64,000 bases of DNA from JAAYUD01 sp963676865 (lineage in GTDB: Bacteria; Bacteroidota; Bacteroidia; Bacteroidales; Bacteroidaceae). The stretch is taken from contig CAXXSS010000001.1 of the NCBI GenBank assembly GCA_963676865.2, forward strand, positions 2,976,001 through 3,040,000, read 5' to 3'. The number at the start of each line of letters is the position of its first letter. Position 1 is the stretch's first letter. The notes under the pieces were generated by a model. The model was not told where the DNA came from. It did no database searches and saw only the letters and a program-made list of their open reading frames with translations. The position numbers and the translations under genes were made by a program. Below are positions 46,101-54,507 of the stretch, one piece after another.

Positions 46101-47002
46101 ACCGAATAGGTGGCAATAACGGTAGCTTCGGTGGGCCCGTAAGTGTTATAAACAGTTCTTCCTGCTTTACACCAACGGTTGGCTATATCTTTCGAGCACA
46201 CTTCACCACCGAAAATCAATATCTTGAGACACGGAATATCTTCTTTCACCATTGAGAGAAGAGTGGGTGCACACGATAAAAAGGTTATATTTAGATTTCT
46301 TAGTTTGGATGAGAACTGATCTCCGGAACGCATGATGTCGAAAGTTCCTACCACCAATGTAGCTCCTACCGAGAGGGGTATCCAAATCTCCTCTACCGAG
46401 GCGTCAAACGAAACCGAAAAGCCTTGTAGTGCTCTATCGCTTTGGTCTACTGGATAGATCTTTTGTGCTCCCTGAATATAAGTTGCGGCATTCTTGTGCA
46501 TCAACAAAACCCCTTTGGGTTTGCCTGTTGTGCCCGATGTGTAAATCATGTAGCATAGATTATCCTCGCTACGTCCTTCTACTGTCGGTTTTGTATCGGG
46601 ATAAGAATCCAACTCTTTCCAAGACTTGTCTATATTGTATATGGGAAAAGAGTTTAGTTGGGAACCGATGTTTTTCATTATTTCATTGGAAGTAATCAAG
46701 ATTTTTGCCCCTGCATCTTCCATGATAAAATTTACTCGATCGGCAGGAATTTCGGGATCAAGTGGAATATAAGCAGCGCCTGTTTTGAGTATTCCCAACA
46801 TTACGATAGTAACTTCCGCTCTTCGCGGTAATAGAATGACAACCTTATCTTCTGGTCCTACAGGTAATTTTTGTAAATAGTTTGCCAGCTTATTGGCTGT
46901 ACGTTCGGTTTCAGCATACGAATATCTTTTTTTGCCTTCTTCAATGGCAATATTATTGGGATATTTGTGTGCTGAATCTTCAAAGAAGTTCTCTAAAAAC
47001 AT
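43124..47002 (-). CDS. Single-module NRPS-like membrane protein (A-T plus three TM/beta-helix repeats, Pls-like)
   Basis: 1292 residues. An adenylation domain (about 1-500) has YTSGTTGKPKGV, NTYGPTEAT, YRTGDLAKYN, GRADAQVKVRGFRVELAEIE and the catalytic Lys in SQKIDRKRLP. A carrier domain follows, with the phosphopantetheine site Ser540 in GGHSLL. From about 600 there are three tandem repeats, each a membrane helix bundle (FKWLVIGRIKPGKYKLWG type), a hexapeptide-like soluble segment (MGAKIGRNCYI, LGVKMGKRVEI, LGCKIGKRTCL) and a GSPA or GAPA end. There is no condensation or thioesterase domain. This layout is that of epsilon-poly-lysine synthetase (Pls) and its relatives. The specificity residues I read are D-A-E-S-I-G-T-V-I-K, close to a lysine code. 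Product unknown. Confidence 0.88.
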   Translation of the reverse strand: MFLENFFEDSAHKYPNNIAIEEGKKRYSYAETERTANKLANYLQKLPVGPEDKVVILLPRRAEVTIVMLGILKTGAAYIPLDPEIPADRVNFIMEDAGAKILITSNEIMKNIGSQLNSFPIYNIDKSWKELDSYPDTKPTVEGRSEDNLCYMIYTSGTTGKPKGVLLMHKNAATYIQGAQKIYPVDQSDRALQGFSVSFDASVEEIWIPLSVGATLVVGTFDIMRSGDQFSSKLRNLNITFLSCAPTLLSMVKEDIPCLKILIFGGEVCSKDIANRWCKAGRTVYNTYGPTEATVIATYSVLKPREEVTIGKALDQYEVLLVDEQLNPVTEIDKEGEILIGGECIARGYLNREDLTAKKFIETDRYCGEMKRYYRTGDLAKYNEEKEFVFIGRADAQVKVRGFRVELAEIEGLLMQNEAVQTAAVTLDKDTQQLAAFVVLRKGKTIDREAVAKQFRQLLPYYMIPSTLDEIDELPMTTSQKIDRKRLPTPKTPLSFSTNKQIIAPSTPLEKAMVKIIAQNINREDISMDDHFFNDLGGHSLLAAIVVSQMRELKIFENMSVADVYKYPILSDLARELEKKRPKENQKEEVRDIYKVPTWKYYLCSICQGISLIFLTLLFGLEWLGPFFVYSYYYVADFGIWSSIVLSLFAYFSILPVFTVFSIIFKWLVIGRIKPGKYKLWGSYYFRFWLVGKVTAICPIIYFSGTAIMNWFLRLMGAKIGRNCYINTSAIDVFDLVTMDDNVSICTDTHLRGYTIEDGWLKIGTIELGENAFVGTRCCLAQNSKMGKNSSIEDLTLIPDGGIIPDNENWGGSPAQPIGKNVPEKTIPLWSFKFILLSLICVFIIPLITMVAFFPGMILVAHINYVSDIWSFSWVTLFIGVSFVLLLTVIIAMFKWLLLGNIKEGKYKVNSLFYYKKWFFDQLMKLSLQVIGTLYTTLYLQKWFKLLGVKMGKRVEISTVEFISPDLLVTGDECFLADSVSVGASYVRGGYIEIAKTYIGDRTFVGNSAVLSPKTRVGNDVLVGVLSKMKEEDLPVKDGTNWFGSPAVFLPRRDVNQDFSMDRTYKPSKKLFCYRYFIEFFRVVLPSTLFILMAGFITEAASYLQIDKDLGELLLWFPLLYIGAAIVGTVIMAIFKWIVIGRYVPQNRPLWSGFVWRSELVTGLYENFLVLFFLNILTGTPFIKYPLRLLGCKIGKRTCLFTTQITEFDLIHIGDYAALNDNCTMQTHLFEDRVMKMSYVTLGENSSVGGMSVVLYDSKMEKNAILDPLSVLMKNETLPADNRFIGAPAEKA

Positions 47003-47070
47003 ACAAATTGTCTTATAAAAATTTTAGTACTTGTCTAGACTCTCGTGACTGAGTCTTTTTTATCGTTTGC

Positions 47071-47078
47071 CAAAGATA
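47071..47078 (-). promoter_or_regulatory. -7 box of the NRPS-like gene
   Basis: On the minus strand the sequence reads TATCTTTG, matching TAnnTTTG, 68 bases before the start codon. No clear -33 box is visible. Confidence 0.45.
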
Positions 47079-47576
47079 AGTATTTTATTGTATCAAGAGT
47101 TTGTGTGCTGCAAAAAATTACCAAAAATTATCATTGAAAGAATCATTTTTGTCTAAGCTTATTACCATAATAGTCTGCTAATTTGTATTTTGATGAGTAC
47201 TTTTATTTAATTTCTTTGTTTTTATAAGGCGATAATGCGAAAAAGAGAAGATGGTTAGTCGCTGTAATGCCTATCATTCATTTTAATCTTAACGAGTACT
47301 ATGGCTTTTTATTGTGCAGTGAATATCTTTGGGGCTTTATGTTTTGGGGATGAGATAAAGGCTTATGAATGTTTTTATACTTATAAAGTTTGCGACTCAC
47401 GGGCGTGAGTCGGAAGGGACGTAAGGACAAGAATATTTTTAAGCGCTTATGTTGTTTTCGAATTGTATATGGGCTTACAATAATAAATACCGATTGCGGA
47501 GGCTAATGGTTTTGAAATCATAAAAATTCTAACCGATTATTTGCAGAATAATCAAAGAATTGCCATATTTGTCGTT
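47079..47576. other. Gene-free divergent region
   Basis: About 500 bases between divergent genes without an open frame of interest. It contains a perfect 9-bp hairpin with a 2-base loop at 47393-47412 (cgactcacg / cgtgagtcg), an unusually tight palindrome that could be an operator. Confidence 0.4.
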
Positions 47577-48338
47577 ATGAAACTTATATCGTGGAATGTA
47601 AATGGCCTTAGGGCTGTTGTGAAGAAAGATTTTCTTTCTAAAATAGAGAAAATGGATGCGGATGTGTTTTGTATCCAAGAGACTAAGGCTCAAGATGACC
47701 AAGTGAAAGAGGCGCTTGCCGAATTGCAAGGTTATCGGGTCTGTTCTAATTCGGCTGTTCGGAAAGGATATTCCGGCACAGCAGTGCTGAGCAGGGTAGA
47801 ACCCATTTGTGTGACTAATGGCATTGGGATAGAAGAACACGATCAGGAGGGACGTGTCATTACTGTCGAATTTCAGGATTTCTATTTAATCAATGTTTAT
47901 GTTCCCAATTCGGGTGCCGAACTGGGAAGGCTTGATTATCGTGCAGAGTGGGACAAGGCTTTGCTTGCCTATATGAAGCGATTGGAACAGACAAAACCTG
48001 TTGTGATATGCGGGGATTTCAACGTTGCTCATGAACCTATAGATATTGCTCGTCCCAAAGATAACTACAATAAGTCGGCCGGGTATACGCAAAAAGAAAT
48101 AGATGGAATGGATCGGTTTATAGATAGTGGCTTTGTCGATACTTATCGCCATTTCTATCCGGATAAAAAGGATTCATATTCGTGGTGGAGCTACCGCTTT
48201 GGCGCTCGCGAAAAGAATATAGGTTGGCGTATAGACTACTTTCTTATCAGTCAGGCACTGTTGCCTTCTCTCAAAGAAGCGTTCATCCTGAATGAGGTTG
48301 ACGGAGCAGACCATTGTCCCGTAGGCGTTGTTCTTTAA
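47577..48338 (+). CDS. xth: Exodeoxyribonuclease III
   Basis: 253 residues from the ATG at 47577 (MKLISWNVNGLRA); an upstream ATG at 47541 adds 12 unlikely residues. All exonuclease III/APE motifs are present: WNVNGLR, IQETKA (metal-binding Glu), NVYVPNSG (catalytic Tyr), CGDFNVAHEPIDI (Asp/Asn), WSYRFGAR, GWRIDYFLIS and DHCPV (final His). It cleaves AP sites and digests 3' ends during base-excision repair in the cytoplasm. It is monocistronic and convergent with the following gene. Confidence 0.95.
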   Translation: MKLISWNVNGLRAVVKKDFLSKIEKMDADVFCIQETKAQDDQVKEALAELQGYRVCSNSAVRKGYSGTAVLSRVEPICVTNGIGIEEHDQEGRVITVEFQDFYLINVYVPNSGAELGRLDYRAEWDKALLAYMKRLEQTKPVVICGDFNVAHEPIDIARPKDNYNKSAGYTQKEIDGMDRFIDSGFVDTYRHFYPDKKDSYSWWSYRFGAREKNIGWRIDYFLISQALLPSLKEAFILNEVDGADHCPVGVVL

Positions 48339-48356
48339 AGCAATAGGTTAGGGTAG

Positions 48357-50789
48357 TTACATCGCAAAGCTTAGAGAGATACCCACAGAACGGTATCCAG
48401 TACGGTCGAAGCCTATGCAGAATCCTACTCGTGAGATGTCTTCTACACCTGTCGAGTAAGATAACTCCATGTAGGGATGTTCCTCGGGAGTGGCAAGCAA
48501 ACGGAAATGAATAGCTTCGTCAAACTTTTTATGTTGGAATATGGGCAAGTATTTTATTAATAAGTAGGGCGTATTCCATGTTGCATTGACCATCACCCAG
48601 CGATCTGGTGTGCTGAACGTGTAGCAATTGGGTAGAAAAAATCCGTAGCTGAAAGAGCGTGTTGTAGATGTATTCTTTACTGTTGGAAAATGATGATAGT
48701 CTGGAAATTCCATACTCTTGCGGTTGAAGAAGCATCCTGCATCGGCAAGCCAGATGAAGTGGTTGAAAAGTCCGACGTTTATCGTCTGTTTAATTCCTGC
48801 CTGTATCTTGCTATAATGCGGTGATGATTCTACCTTTCCGATACTGAAGGCCTGTGTATAGGATAAACTAAGCGTTGGATTTTCGGTCTCTTCGTAGATC
48901 TTTTGATCATTTTTCATGCAATAATAATGGTTCGGCGTATATTCGAGTGCCAGAGACATTTTGAGTAATCGGTTTGCCGGCATCGTATACGAGTCGTCTT
49001 TGAAAGGACTATTGGACTCGGCGTCTTGTCCCAGCAAACTGTGATGCACATGATTGTCTATTTTGCGGCGGCGCTCCCAACTGAGCGAAGAGGAGAACAA
49101 CATACCGTTGAAAGGCTCTACTTGGTTACTGATGGCAATGTACTGCTTGTTGAACAACTTCACGTAATTGTCTGCATAAATGAGCGCAGATACAGAATTG
49201 AACAGCCTCGATTCGCCGCTCTCTTCGTTATAGTCTTGAGTGAGTGAACCCCCTTTAAGTGATATTCGGCCTCTAGCTCTTGGCGCATAAGTGAATGAAA
49301 AGTCGCCAAAAGCAATCCATTTGTGGCGTGCCGTAGTATAATAAGTTGCCGGATTGAACTCAAAAGTGTTGGCATGAGAAATTCGCCAACCCAATCCTAA
49401 TTTGTAGCCAATCCATAGGCCGTCTACGAAATTGTATTCGGGAATCGTAGACTGTATATTGTAGCAGTCCATCCATTGCTTTTTGTTTGGGGTCATGAAA
49501 CGGTCGCCCTTGACTATTAAGTTCCACCAAGTACGCATGTCCGTCCAATCTTTCATACTGAAATGGAATGTCTTTTTCTTCTGTTCGGGCTTTATTAGTT
49601 GATAGCTTTCGGCTTCTTCGGGTAATAACGGAACGCAGCGAATGGAGTCCCACTTCGTCGAATCTCGGTTTAATGCCATCGTGTCTTCTTTTATAGAAAT
49701 CAGATCTTTGGGCAAAAGTCTTTCAAATCGGTGTTCTTTTGTTGCACGATACTTGTTTTGCAGAGGTTGAGCTTTGCTATTGACAGTAACGCTGTCGTAG
49801 CGTATGCTATGAATGTTGTACGAAAGAGCTTGGAAGCCTGTATTGTGATAATTGATACCGGCTTGAATCGTTATGGGTAGAAAACCACTCGGTATGATTT
49901 CTTTGTATGCTACTTTTATATTGGCTATGACATGACTGTCGTATGTCAGTAGGTCGAATGCCGAGACACACCATAGCTTATCGACAATATAAATATATCC
50001 GCTTACCAATACGGATTGTAGATGTTTCGGTATTACTTGGATCTTGTAAATAGTATGCCCCGATTCTTTTGTTGTGCATATTAAGATATATCGATAGTAG
50101 CGCATAGCCTCGGGAGCGATAGGCGATAACTTGTTTAGTATCATCCTGTCGTAAATGTTGGTTGTGCTGATGTCTATGGGTATATCCAATTCTTTTGGAA
50201 GAACCGTTGTCTTATTCAGCGTTCGTATCTGGTATATGTTTGGGCTACGATAGTTTATCTTTTTGTGTTCTTCGCTTACAACTAACTTACCTTGATAATT
50301 CTTGGCAAGATATCTTACCGTTTTCGACATCTTCTGGATGCCCGGCACTTTCAGCAATTTTTCACGGTTCTTAGTATAGACGTCCGCCTTGTATCCCGAT
50401 ATTATATTGAGGTAGTGAGGAGCTGCTTGAATGGCAGATTGTATAATGCTAATGGCGGGATTTTCATTTTCGTCGTTTTCTTTCGGTAGTGCATAACGGC
50501 GCCTCTGCAATACAATGTTTTTTATAACTGTCGTTTTGGTTTGGTGTAGTTTCCAATCTGTGCTATCATATCCAGGGCAAGACGTTTCGCATGAATAATC
50601 TCCTGCTGGAAGATACATAAAAAAAGAGCCGTAGGCATCGGTCATAACTCCCGATTTGAGTTCCTTGATATAGAGTGATGCATAAGGTATAGGCTTGCCA
50701 TTGTTATCTATCACTAATCCTCGAAACTTTTGGGCTTCGGTAGAGATAAAAGGTATACAAAGTAATAACAACAATAGCTTGATGCGCAT
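48357..50789 (-). CDS. DUF5686 / carboxypeptidase-regulatory-like outer-membrane protein
   Basis: 810 residues from the ATG at 50789 (MRIKLLLLLLCIPF). The longer frame back to 50852 would begin upstream of the promoter and is rejected. After the signal peptide (FISTEAQ) comes a CarboxypepD-reg-like domain (FRGLVIDNNGKPIPYASLYI, GVMTDAYGSFFMYLPAGDY), a central region beginning IIQSAIQAAPHYLNIISGYKADVYTK, then a beta-barrel rich in aromatic strands ending ISLSFAM. This is the DUF5686 architecture of Bacteroidetes outer-membrane proteins of unknown function. Confidence 0.85.
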   Translation of the reverse strand: MRIKLLLLLLCIPFISTEAQKFRGLVIDNNGKPIPYASLYIKELKSGVMTDAYGSFFMYLPAGDYSCETSCPGYDSTDWKLHQTKTTVIKNIVLQRRRYALPKENDENENPAISIIQSAIQAAPHYLNIISGYKADVYTKNREKLLKVPGIQKMSKTVRYLAKNYQGKLVVSEEHKKINYRSPNIYQIRTLNKTTVLPKELDIPIDISTTNIYDRMILNKLSPIAPEAMRYYRYILICTTKESGHTIYKIQVIPKHLQSVLVSGYIYIVDKLWCVSAFDLLTYDSHVIANIKVAYKEIIPSGFLPITIQAGINYHNTGFQALSYNIHSIRYDSVTVNSKAQPLQNKYRATKEHRFERLLPKDLISIKEDTMALNRDSTKWDSIRCVPLLPEEAESYQLIKPEQKKKTFHFSMKDWTDMRTWWNLIVKGDRFMTPNKKQWMDCYNIQSTIPEYNFVDGLWIGYKLGLGWRISHANTFEFNPATYYTTARHKWIAFGDFSFTYAPRARGRISLKGGSLTQDYNEESGESRLFNSVSALIYADNYVKLFNKQYIAISNQVEPFNGMLFSSSLSWERRRKIDNHVHHSLLGQDAESNSPFKDDSYTMPANRLLKMSLALEYTPNHYYCMKNDQKIYEETENPTLSLSYTQAFSIGKVESSPHYSKIQAGIKQTINVGLFNHFIWLADAGCFFNRKSMEFPDYHHFPTVKNTSTTRSFSYGFFLPNCYTFSTPDRWVMVNATWNTPYLLIKYLPIFQHKKFDEAIHFRLLATPEEHPYMELSYSTGVEDISRVGFCIGFDRTGYRSVGISLSFAM

Positions 50790-50821
50790 CTTTTGAATAA
50801 GATTATGATAATAATGAACTA

Positions 50822-50853
50822 CAAAAGTAGTAAAATACCGAATTACTTTCAAA
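50822..50853 (-). promoter_or_regulatory. Promoter of the DUF5686 gene
   Basis: On the minus strand, -33 TTTG (50853-50850), 20 bases, then -7 TACTTTTG (50829-50822). This is a full match to the Bacteroides consensus. Transcription should start near 50815, which fixes the start codon at 50789. Confidence 0.75.
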
Positions 50854-50861
50854 CAATTTTG

Positions 50862-50869
50862 TATTTTTG
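50862..50869 (+). promoter_or_regulatory. -7 box of the SUI1-like gene
   Basis: TATTTTTG on the plus strand, 28 bases before the start codon at 50898. It sits back-to-back with the DUF5686 promoter, so the two genes are divergently transcribed from about 50 bases. Confidence 0.5.
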
Positions 50870-50897
50870 AAACCTAAAACGATAAAATAAGAAAACA

Positions 50898-51236
50898 ATG
50901 AAGGATAATGATTGGAAAAGTCATCTTAACGTCGTGTATTCTACAAATCCCGATTTTAAGTATGATGATGCTCAAGGAGCGAAACAAAGTACACTCTCTG
51001 TAAATCAGCAAAAGTTGAGAGTTAAGATTGATAAACGGAATAGAGGCGGCAAAGTAGTAACGCTTGTTGAAGGATTTGTTGGAGCAGAAAGTGATCTACA
51101 GGCATTGGGCAAAATGTTGAAAGTGAAATGTGGTGTCGGAGGTAGTGCTAAAGATGGTGAGATAATCATTCAGGGCGAACATAAGGAACAAGTAATCGCT
51201 TTGCTCAAAACAGCCGGATATACCAATACTAAATAA
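50898..51236 (+). CDS. SUI1/eIF1-like translation factor (YciH family)
   Basis: 112 residues. The SUI1 fold is recognised by LRVKIDKRNRGGKVVTLVEGF, LQALGKMLKVKCGVGGSAKDGEIIIQGEHKEQVIALLKTAGY. The N-terminal 40 residues are a variable linker. Bacterial YciH can influence start-codon selection in vitro; its physiological role is poorly known. It is 18 bases before xseA and likely co-transcribed with it. Confidence 0.92.
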   Translation: MKDNDWKSHLNVVYSTNPDFKYDDAQGAKQSTLSVNQQKLRVKIDKRNRGGKVVTLVEGFVGAESDLQALGKMLKVKCGVGGSAKDGEIIIQGEHKEQVIALLKTAGYTNTK

Positions 51237-51254
51237 AAAGGGTAAATGTAAAAG

Positions 51255-52496
51255 ATGGAACAGTCGTTAACTCTTTTGGAGCTCAATTCGCTGGTGAGGC
51301 GTAGCTTGGAGCAATGCATGCCTGATGAATATTGGATTGAAGCCGAGTTGAGTGAAGTACATATCAATGGTGGTCACTGCTATGTGGAATTTGTTCAAAA
51401 CGATGAATTTCGTAGAAAGCAAGTGGCTAAGGCACGGGGCATCATTTGGCAACAAACATTCGGTCTACTAAAGTCTTTCTTTGAGGATACCACCGGACAA
51501 GTATTTGGCGCAGGTATAAAAGTGAGGGTACAAGTTAGTGTTAGTTTTCATGAGATTTTTGGCTATAGTCTGATAGTGCATCAGATCGATCCCGCCTATA
51601 CAATGGGCGATATGGCACTGCGTCGGCAACAGATATTGAAGCAGTTGGAAGAAGAAGGCATCATGTATCTTAATAAAGAACTTGATCTGCCTGAATTGCC
51701 GCAGCGTATAGCTGTGATCTCTTCCAATACGGCGGCCGGATACGGTGATTTTGCAAACCAACTTAAACAAAATGAACAAGGATTTGCTTTTCAAATAGAG
51801 CTTTTTCCAGCCTTGATGCAGGGCAATCAGGCAGAGCAGTCAGTGCTTGATGCGATGCAGCAGATAGACTCGCGTATAGATGATTTTGATGTGTTGGTGA
51901 TTATTCGGGGTGGGGGAGCAACTTCGGATCTTGCTTGCTTCGATAGCTATTTGCTTGCAGCGGCAGTAGCCCAATTCAGATTACCCGTCATTACGGGTAT
52001 AGGACATGAACGGGATGAGACTGTCATCGATAAAGTAGCTCATACTCGAATGAAGACTCCGACAGCGGCAGCGGCATTTCTTGTTGATCGAATGACTATT
52101 GCAGCAGAACGTTTGTGGAACTTGGCAGATAATTTACGCCATTTAGTAGTGGAAAGGCTCAATAGTGAATCGCAGAAACTATTGATGTTTCGCAGTAGAA
52201 TACCTGCAGCAGCAGTCAGACAACTTGGTGATAGTCGTTCGGGTTTGATTTCAGAGTCGAAAGATCTTTATTCTGCAGTCGATAGATATTTGTTGTCTCT
52301 GCGTCATCGGTTAGCACTTTACGCTTCGAAAGTGTCGGATGCTTCGCCTGAAAAGATACTAGCCAAAGGCTACAGTATAACTACAAGTGGAGGAAAGGTG
52401 TTGAAAGATGCATCGAAGTGCAAGAATGGGGATAAACTCGTTACTCGATTACATCGGGGCGCTATCGTATCTAATGTAGTAAAAAATAGAAACTAA
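51255..52496 (+). CDS. xseA: Exodeoxyribonuclease VII large subunit
   Basis: 413 residues. The N-terminal OB-fold (about 1-105: LTLLELNSLVRRSLEQCMPDEYWIEAELSEV) is followed by the catalytic domain: LPELPQRIAVISSNTAAGYGDF, DVLVIIRGGGATSDLACFD and the signature GIGHERDETVIDKVAHTRMKTPTAAAAFLVD, then a coiled-coil tail ending in SDASPEKILAKGYSITT. With XseB it forms the complex that degrades single-stranded DNA to oligonucleotides. The xseB gene starts 12 bases later. Confidence 0.96.
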   Translation: MEQSLTLLELNSLVRRSLEQCMPDEYWIEAELSEVHINGGHCYVEFVQNDEFRRKQVAKARGIIWQQTFGLLKSFFEDTTGQVFGAGIKVRVQVSVSFHEIFGYSLIVHQIDPAYTMGDMALRRQQILKQLEEEGIMYLNKELDLPELPQRIAVISSNTAAGYGDFANQLKQNEQGFAFQIELFPALMQGNQAEQSVLDAMQQIDSRIDDFDVLVIIRGGGATSDLACFDSYLLAAAVAQFRLPVITGIGHERDETVIDKVAHTRMKTPTAAAAFLVDRMTIAAERLWNLADNLRHLVVERLNSESQKLLMFRSRIPAAAVRQLGDSRSGLISESKDLYSAVDRYLLSLRHRLALYASKVSDASPEKILAKGYSITTSGGKVLKDASKCKNGDKLVTRLHRGAIVSNVVKNRN

Positions 52497-52508
52497 AAGT
52501 GTAGAGAT

Positions 52509-52697
52509 ATGGAAAAATTAAATTATTCGGAATCGGTAAAGCGTTTGGAAGAAATAGTTAATGAAATAGAGTCTGGAAATATGGAACTTGACCAATTGAG
52601 CGTGAAGCTTAAAGAGGCTAACCAAATAATAGCAAAATGCCAGAAAAAATTGACTCAGACAGAGGATGAGGTGAAAAAAATATTGCAGAATAAGTGA
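52509..52697 (+). CDS. xseB: Exodeoxyribonuclease VII small subunit
   Basis: 62 residues, a helical protein with the family core LNYSESVKRLEEIVNEIESGNMELDQLSVKLKEANQIIAKCQKKL. It binds the XseA tail in several copies. Its position 12 bases after xseA confirms the call. Confidence 0.95.
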   Translation: MEKLNYSESVKRLEEIVNEIESGNMELDQLSVKLKEANQIIAKCQKKLTQTEDEVKKILQNK

Positions 52698-52716
52698 AAA
52701 TTTGAATAATAAAGGC

Positions 52717-52724
52717 TATTTTTG
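52717..52724 (+). promoter_or_regulatory. -7 box of ilvE
   Basis: TATTTTTG, 42 bases before the start codon. It suggests ilvE has its own promoter after xseB. The -33 box is not obvious. Confidence 0.45.
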
Positions 52725-52766
52725 CAAAACAAGTAAATTAAATAACTAATTCAAAAAGTAAATATT

Positions 52767-53786
52767 ATGAAAGAGATCGATTGGAAAAATCTTTCGTTTG
52801 GTTATCAAAGAACCGATTATAACGTTAGAATTAACTATCGTAACGGCGCGTGGGGCGAGCTGGAAGTTAGTAGTAGCGAAGAAATTAACATGCACATGGC
52901 TGCTACTTGCCTGCATTATGGTCAGGAAGCTTTTGAAGGTCTGAAGGCTTATCGTGGTAAAGACGGAAAAATCCGTGTGTTCCGTTTGGAAGCCAATGCA
53001 GAGCGTTTGCAATCAACATGCCAAGGTATTTTAATGCCCGAACTACCCACCGAAAAATTTCGTGAAGCAGTACTGAAAGTTGTGAAGTTGAACGAACGTT
53101 TTATTCCGCCTTATGAATCCGGCGCTACATTATATATTCGTCCTCTATTAATAGGAATGTCTGCTCAGGTGGGCGTTCATCCGTCAACAGAGTATATGTT
53201 CATTATCTTCGTTACTCCGGTTGGTCCCTATTTCAAAGGAGGTTTCAGTACCAATCCTTATGTCATTATTCGTGAGTTTGACCGTTCCGCTCCTCTTGGT
53301 ACAGGTATTTATAAAGTAGGAGGTAATTATGCAGCTAGTTTGCGTGCAAACAAAATGGCTCACGATCTAGGTTATTCTTGTGAGTTTTATTTGGATGCTA
53401 AAGAAAAGAAATATATTGATGAATGTGGTGCTGCCAATTTCTTCGGTATTAAAGATAATACATACGTTACTCCAAAGTCTACCTCTATTCTCCCCTCTAT
53501 CACAAATAAAAGCTTGATTCAGTTGGCCGAAGATATGGGACTGAAAGTAGAACGTCGTCCAGTAGGCGAAGAAGAATTGGCTACTTTCGAAGAAGCAGGT
53601 GCTTGCGGTACTGCGGCTGTTATCAGTCCGATTAGCAAGATTGATGATTTGGAAAATAAGAGGTCTTATGTTATTTCTAAAGACGGTAAACCCGGTCCTT
53701 GGTCGACGAAGTTATATAATAAGCTTCGTGCTATTCAGTATGGCGACGAATCGGATCCTTATGGATGGGTTACGGTATTGGATTAA
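52767..53786 (+). CDS. ilvE: Branched-chain amino acid aminotransferase
   Basis: 339 residues, class IV (fold type IV) PLP enzyme, in the size class of the longer bacterial BCATs. Blocks: LHYGQEAFEGLKAYRG, FRLEANAERLQ, YIRPLLIG, APLGTGIYKVGGNYAASLRA (PLP lysine region), EFYLDAKEKKYIDECGAANFFGI and GACGTAAVISPISKI. It interconverts Leu, Ile and Val with their 2-oxo acids, the last step of synthesis. Cytoplasmic. Confidence 0.95.
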   Translation: MKEIDWKNLSFGYQRTDYNVRINYRNGAWGELEVSSSEEINMHMAATCLHYGQEAFEGLKAYRGKDGKIRVFRLEANAERLQSTCQGILMPELPTEKFREAVLKVVKLNERFIPPYESGATLYIRPLLIGMSAQVGVHPSTEYMFIIFVTPVGPYFKGGFSTNPYVIIREFDRSAPLGTGIYKVGGNYAASLRANKMAHDLGYSCEFYLDAKEKKYIDECGAANFFGIKDNTYVTPKSTSILPSITNKSLIQLAEDMGLKVERRPVGEEELATFEEAGACGTAAVISPISKIDDLENKRSYVISKDGKPGPWSTKLYNKLRAIQYGDESDPYGWVTVLD

Positions 53787-53817
53787 TTATTACCATTTAA
53801 ATTAAATACCCTTTGCG

Positions 53818-54432
53818 ATGGAAAAAAATTCGGAACTTCGAAAACAAGCCTATGAGGCTATTGATGGACATTGGTCTCTATCGGCATTGATTACATTTGT
53901 TTATATGCTTTTTAATATTGGCATTAGCTGTGTGCCTAAGATAGGTTCACCATTGCAAATATTATTATTGCCAATGTCATGGGCATATACTATTATCTTT
54001 TTGCGGCTCATTCGAAAAGAAGAAATTCGTTTCTCTCAGATTTTTGATGGATTCACGAATGAATATCTTCGCTATTTGGGTACGCTTCTACTACAAGGTA
54101 TTTATATTATATTGTGGACGCTTTTGCTAGTGGTACCCGGTGTAATGAAAGCTTGCTCTTATTCGATGACTTATTATATATTGAAAGATGAGCCGCTGAG
54201 TTATAACCGTGCCATAGAAAAGAGTATGCTGATGATGGAAGGTTACAAAATGAAATTCTTTCTGATGAATCTGTATTTCATTGGATGGGGTATCCTCTGT
54301 CTCTTGACTCTCGGTATAGGTTTCTTTTGGTTGGGACCTTACGTGACAACATGTAATGCAGCTTTCTACGAAGATGTAAAAGCCGATTTTGAAGCAAAGA
54401 TGCATACGGCAAATACTGCCGCTGCTGAATAA
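53818..54432 (+). CDS. DUF975-family integral membrane protein
   Basis: 204 residues with about 4-5 transmembrane segments. The N-terminus LRKQAYEAIDGHWSLSALITFVYML and the GIYIILWTLLLVVPGVMKACSYSMTYYILKDEPLSYNRAIEKSMLMMEGYKMKFF block are those of the DUF975 family. Function unknown. It follows ilvE by 31 bases and precedes a terminator. Confidence 0.88.
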   Translation: MEKNSELRKQAYEAIDGHWSLSALITFVYMLFNIGISCVPKIGSPLQILLLPMSWAYTIIFLRLIRKEEIRFSQIFDGFTNEYLRYLGTLLLQGIYIILWTLLLVVPGVMKACSYSMTYYILKDEPLSYNRAIEKSMLMMEGYKMKFFLMNLYFIGWGILCLLTLGIGFFWLGPYVTTCNAAFYEDVKADFEAKMHTANTAAAE

Positions 54433-54445
54433 TAATACTTATTAA

Positions 54446-54487
54446 AAGAAAAGAGGGTATATGAGCAATCTATGTGCCCTCTTTCTT
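54446..54487 (+). terminator. Terminator between the DUF975 gene and trmB
   Basis: aagaaaagaggg pairs with ccctctttctt (11 bp with one bulge, 19-base loop). An ATG at 54472 that could extend trmB lies in its loop, which argues for the later trmB start. Confidence 0.75.
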
Positions 54488-54507
54488 CGTTACATATTTA
54501 TGATCTT

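Noticed and set aside
45632..46255. 207-codon open frame on the plus strand
   Set aside because: Antisense to the adenylation domain of the NRPS-like gene, whose motifs are intact in the other strand; its Phe/Cys-rich composition is typical of a shadow frame.
43124..47002. Siderophore or ordinary peptide NRPS
   Set aside because: There is a single adenylation and carrier domain, no condensation, thioesterase or reductase domain, and no tailoring or transport genes nearby.
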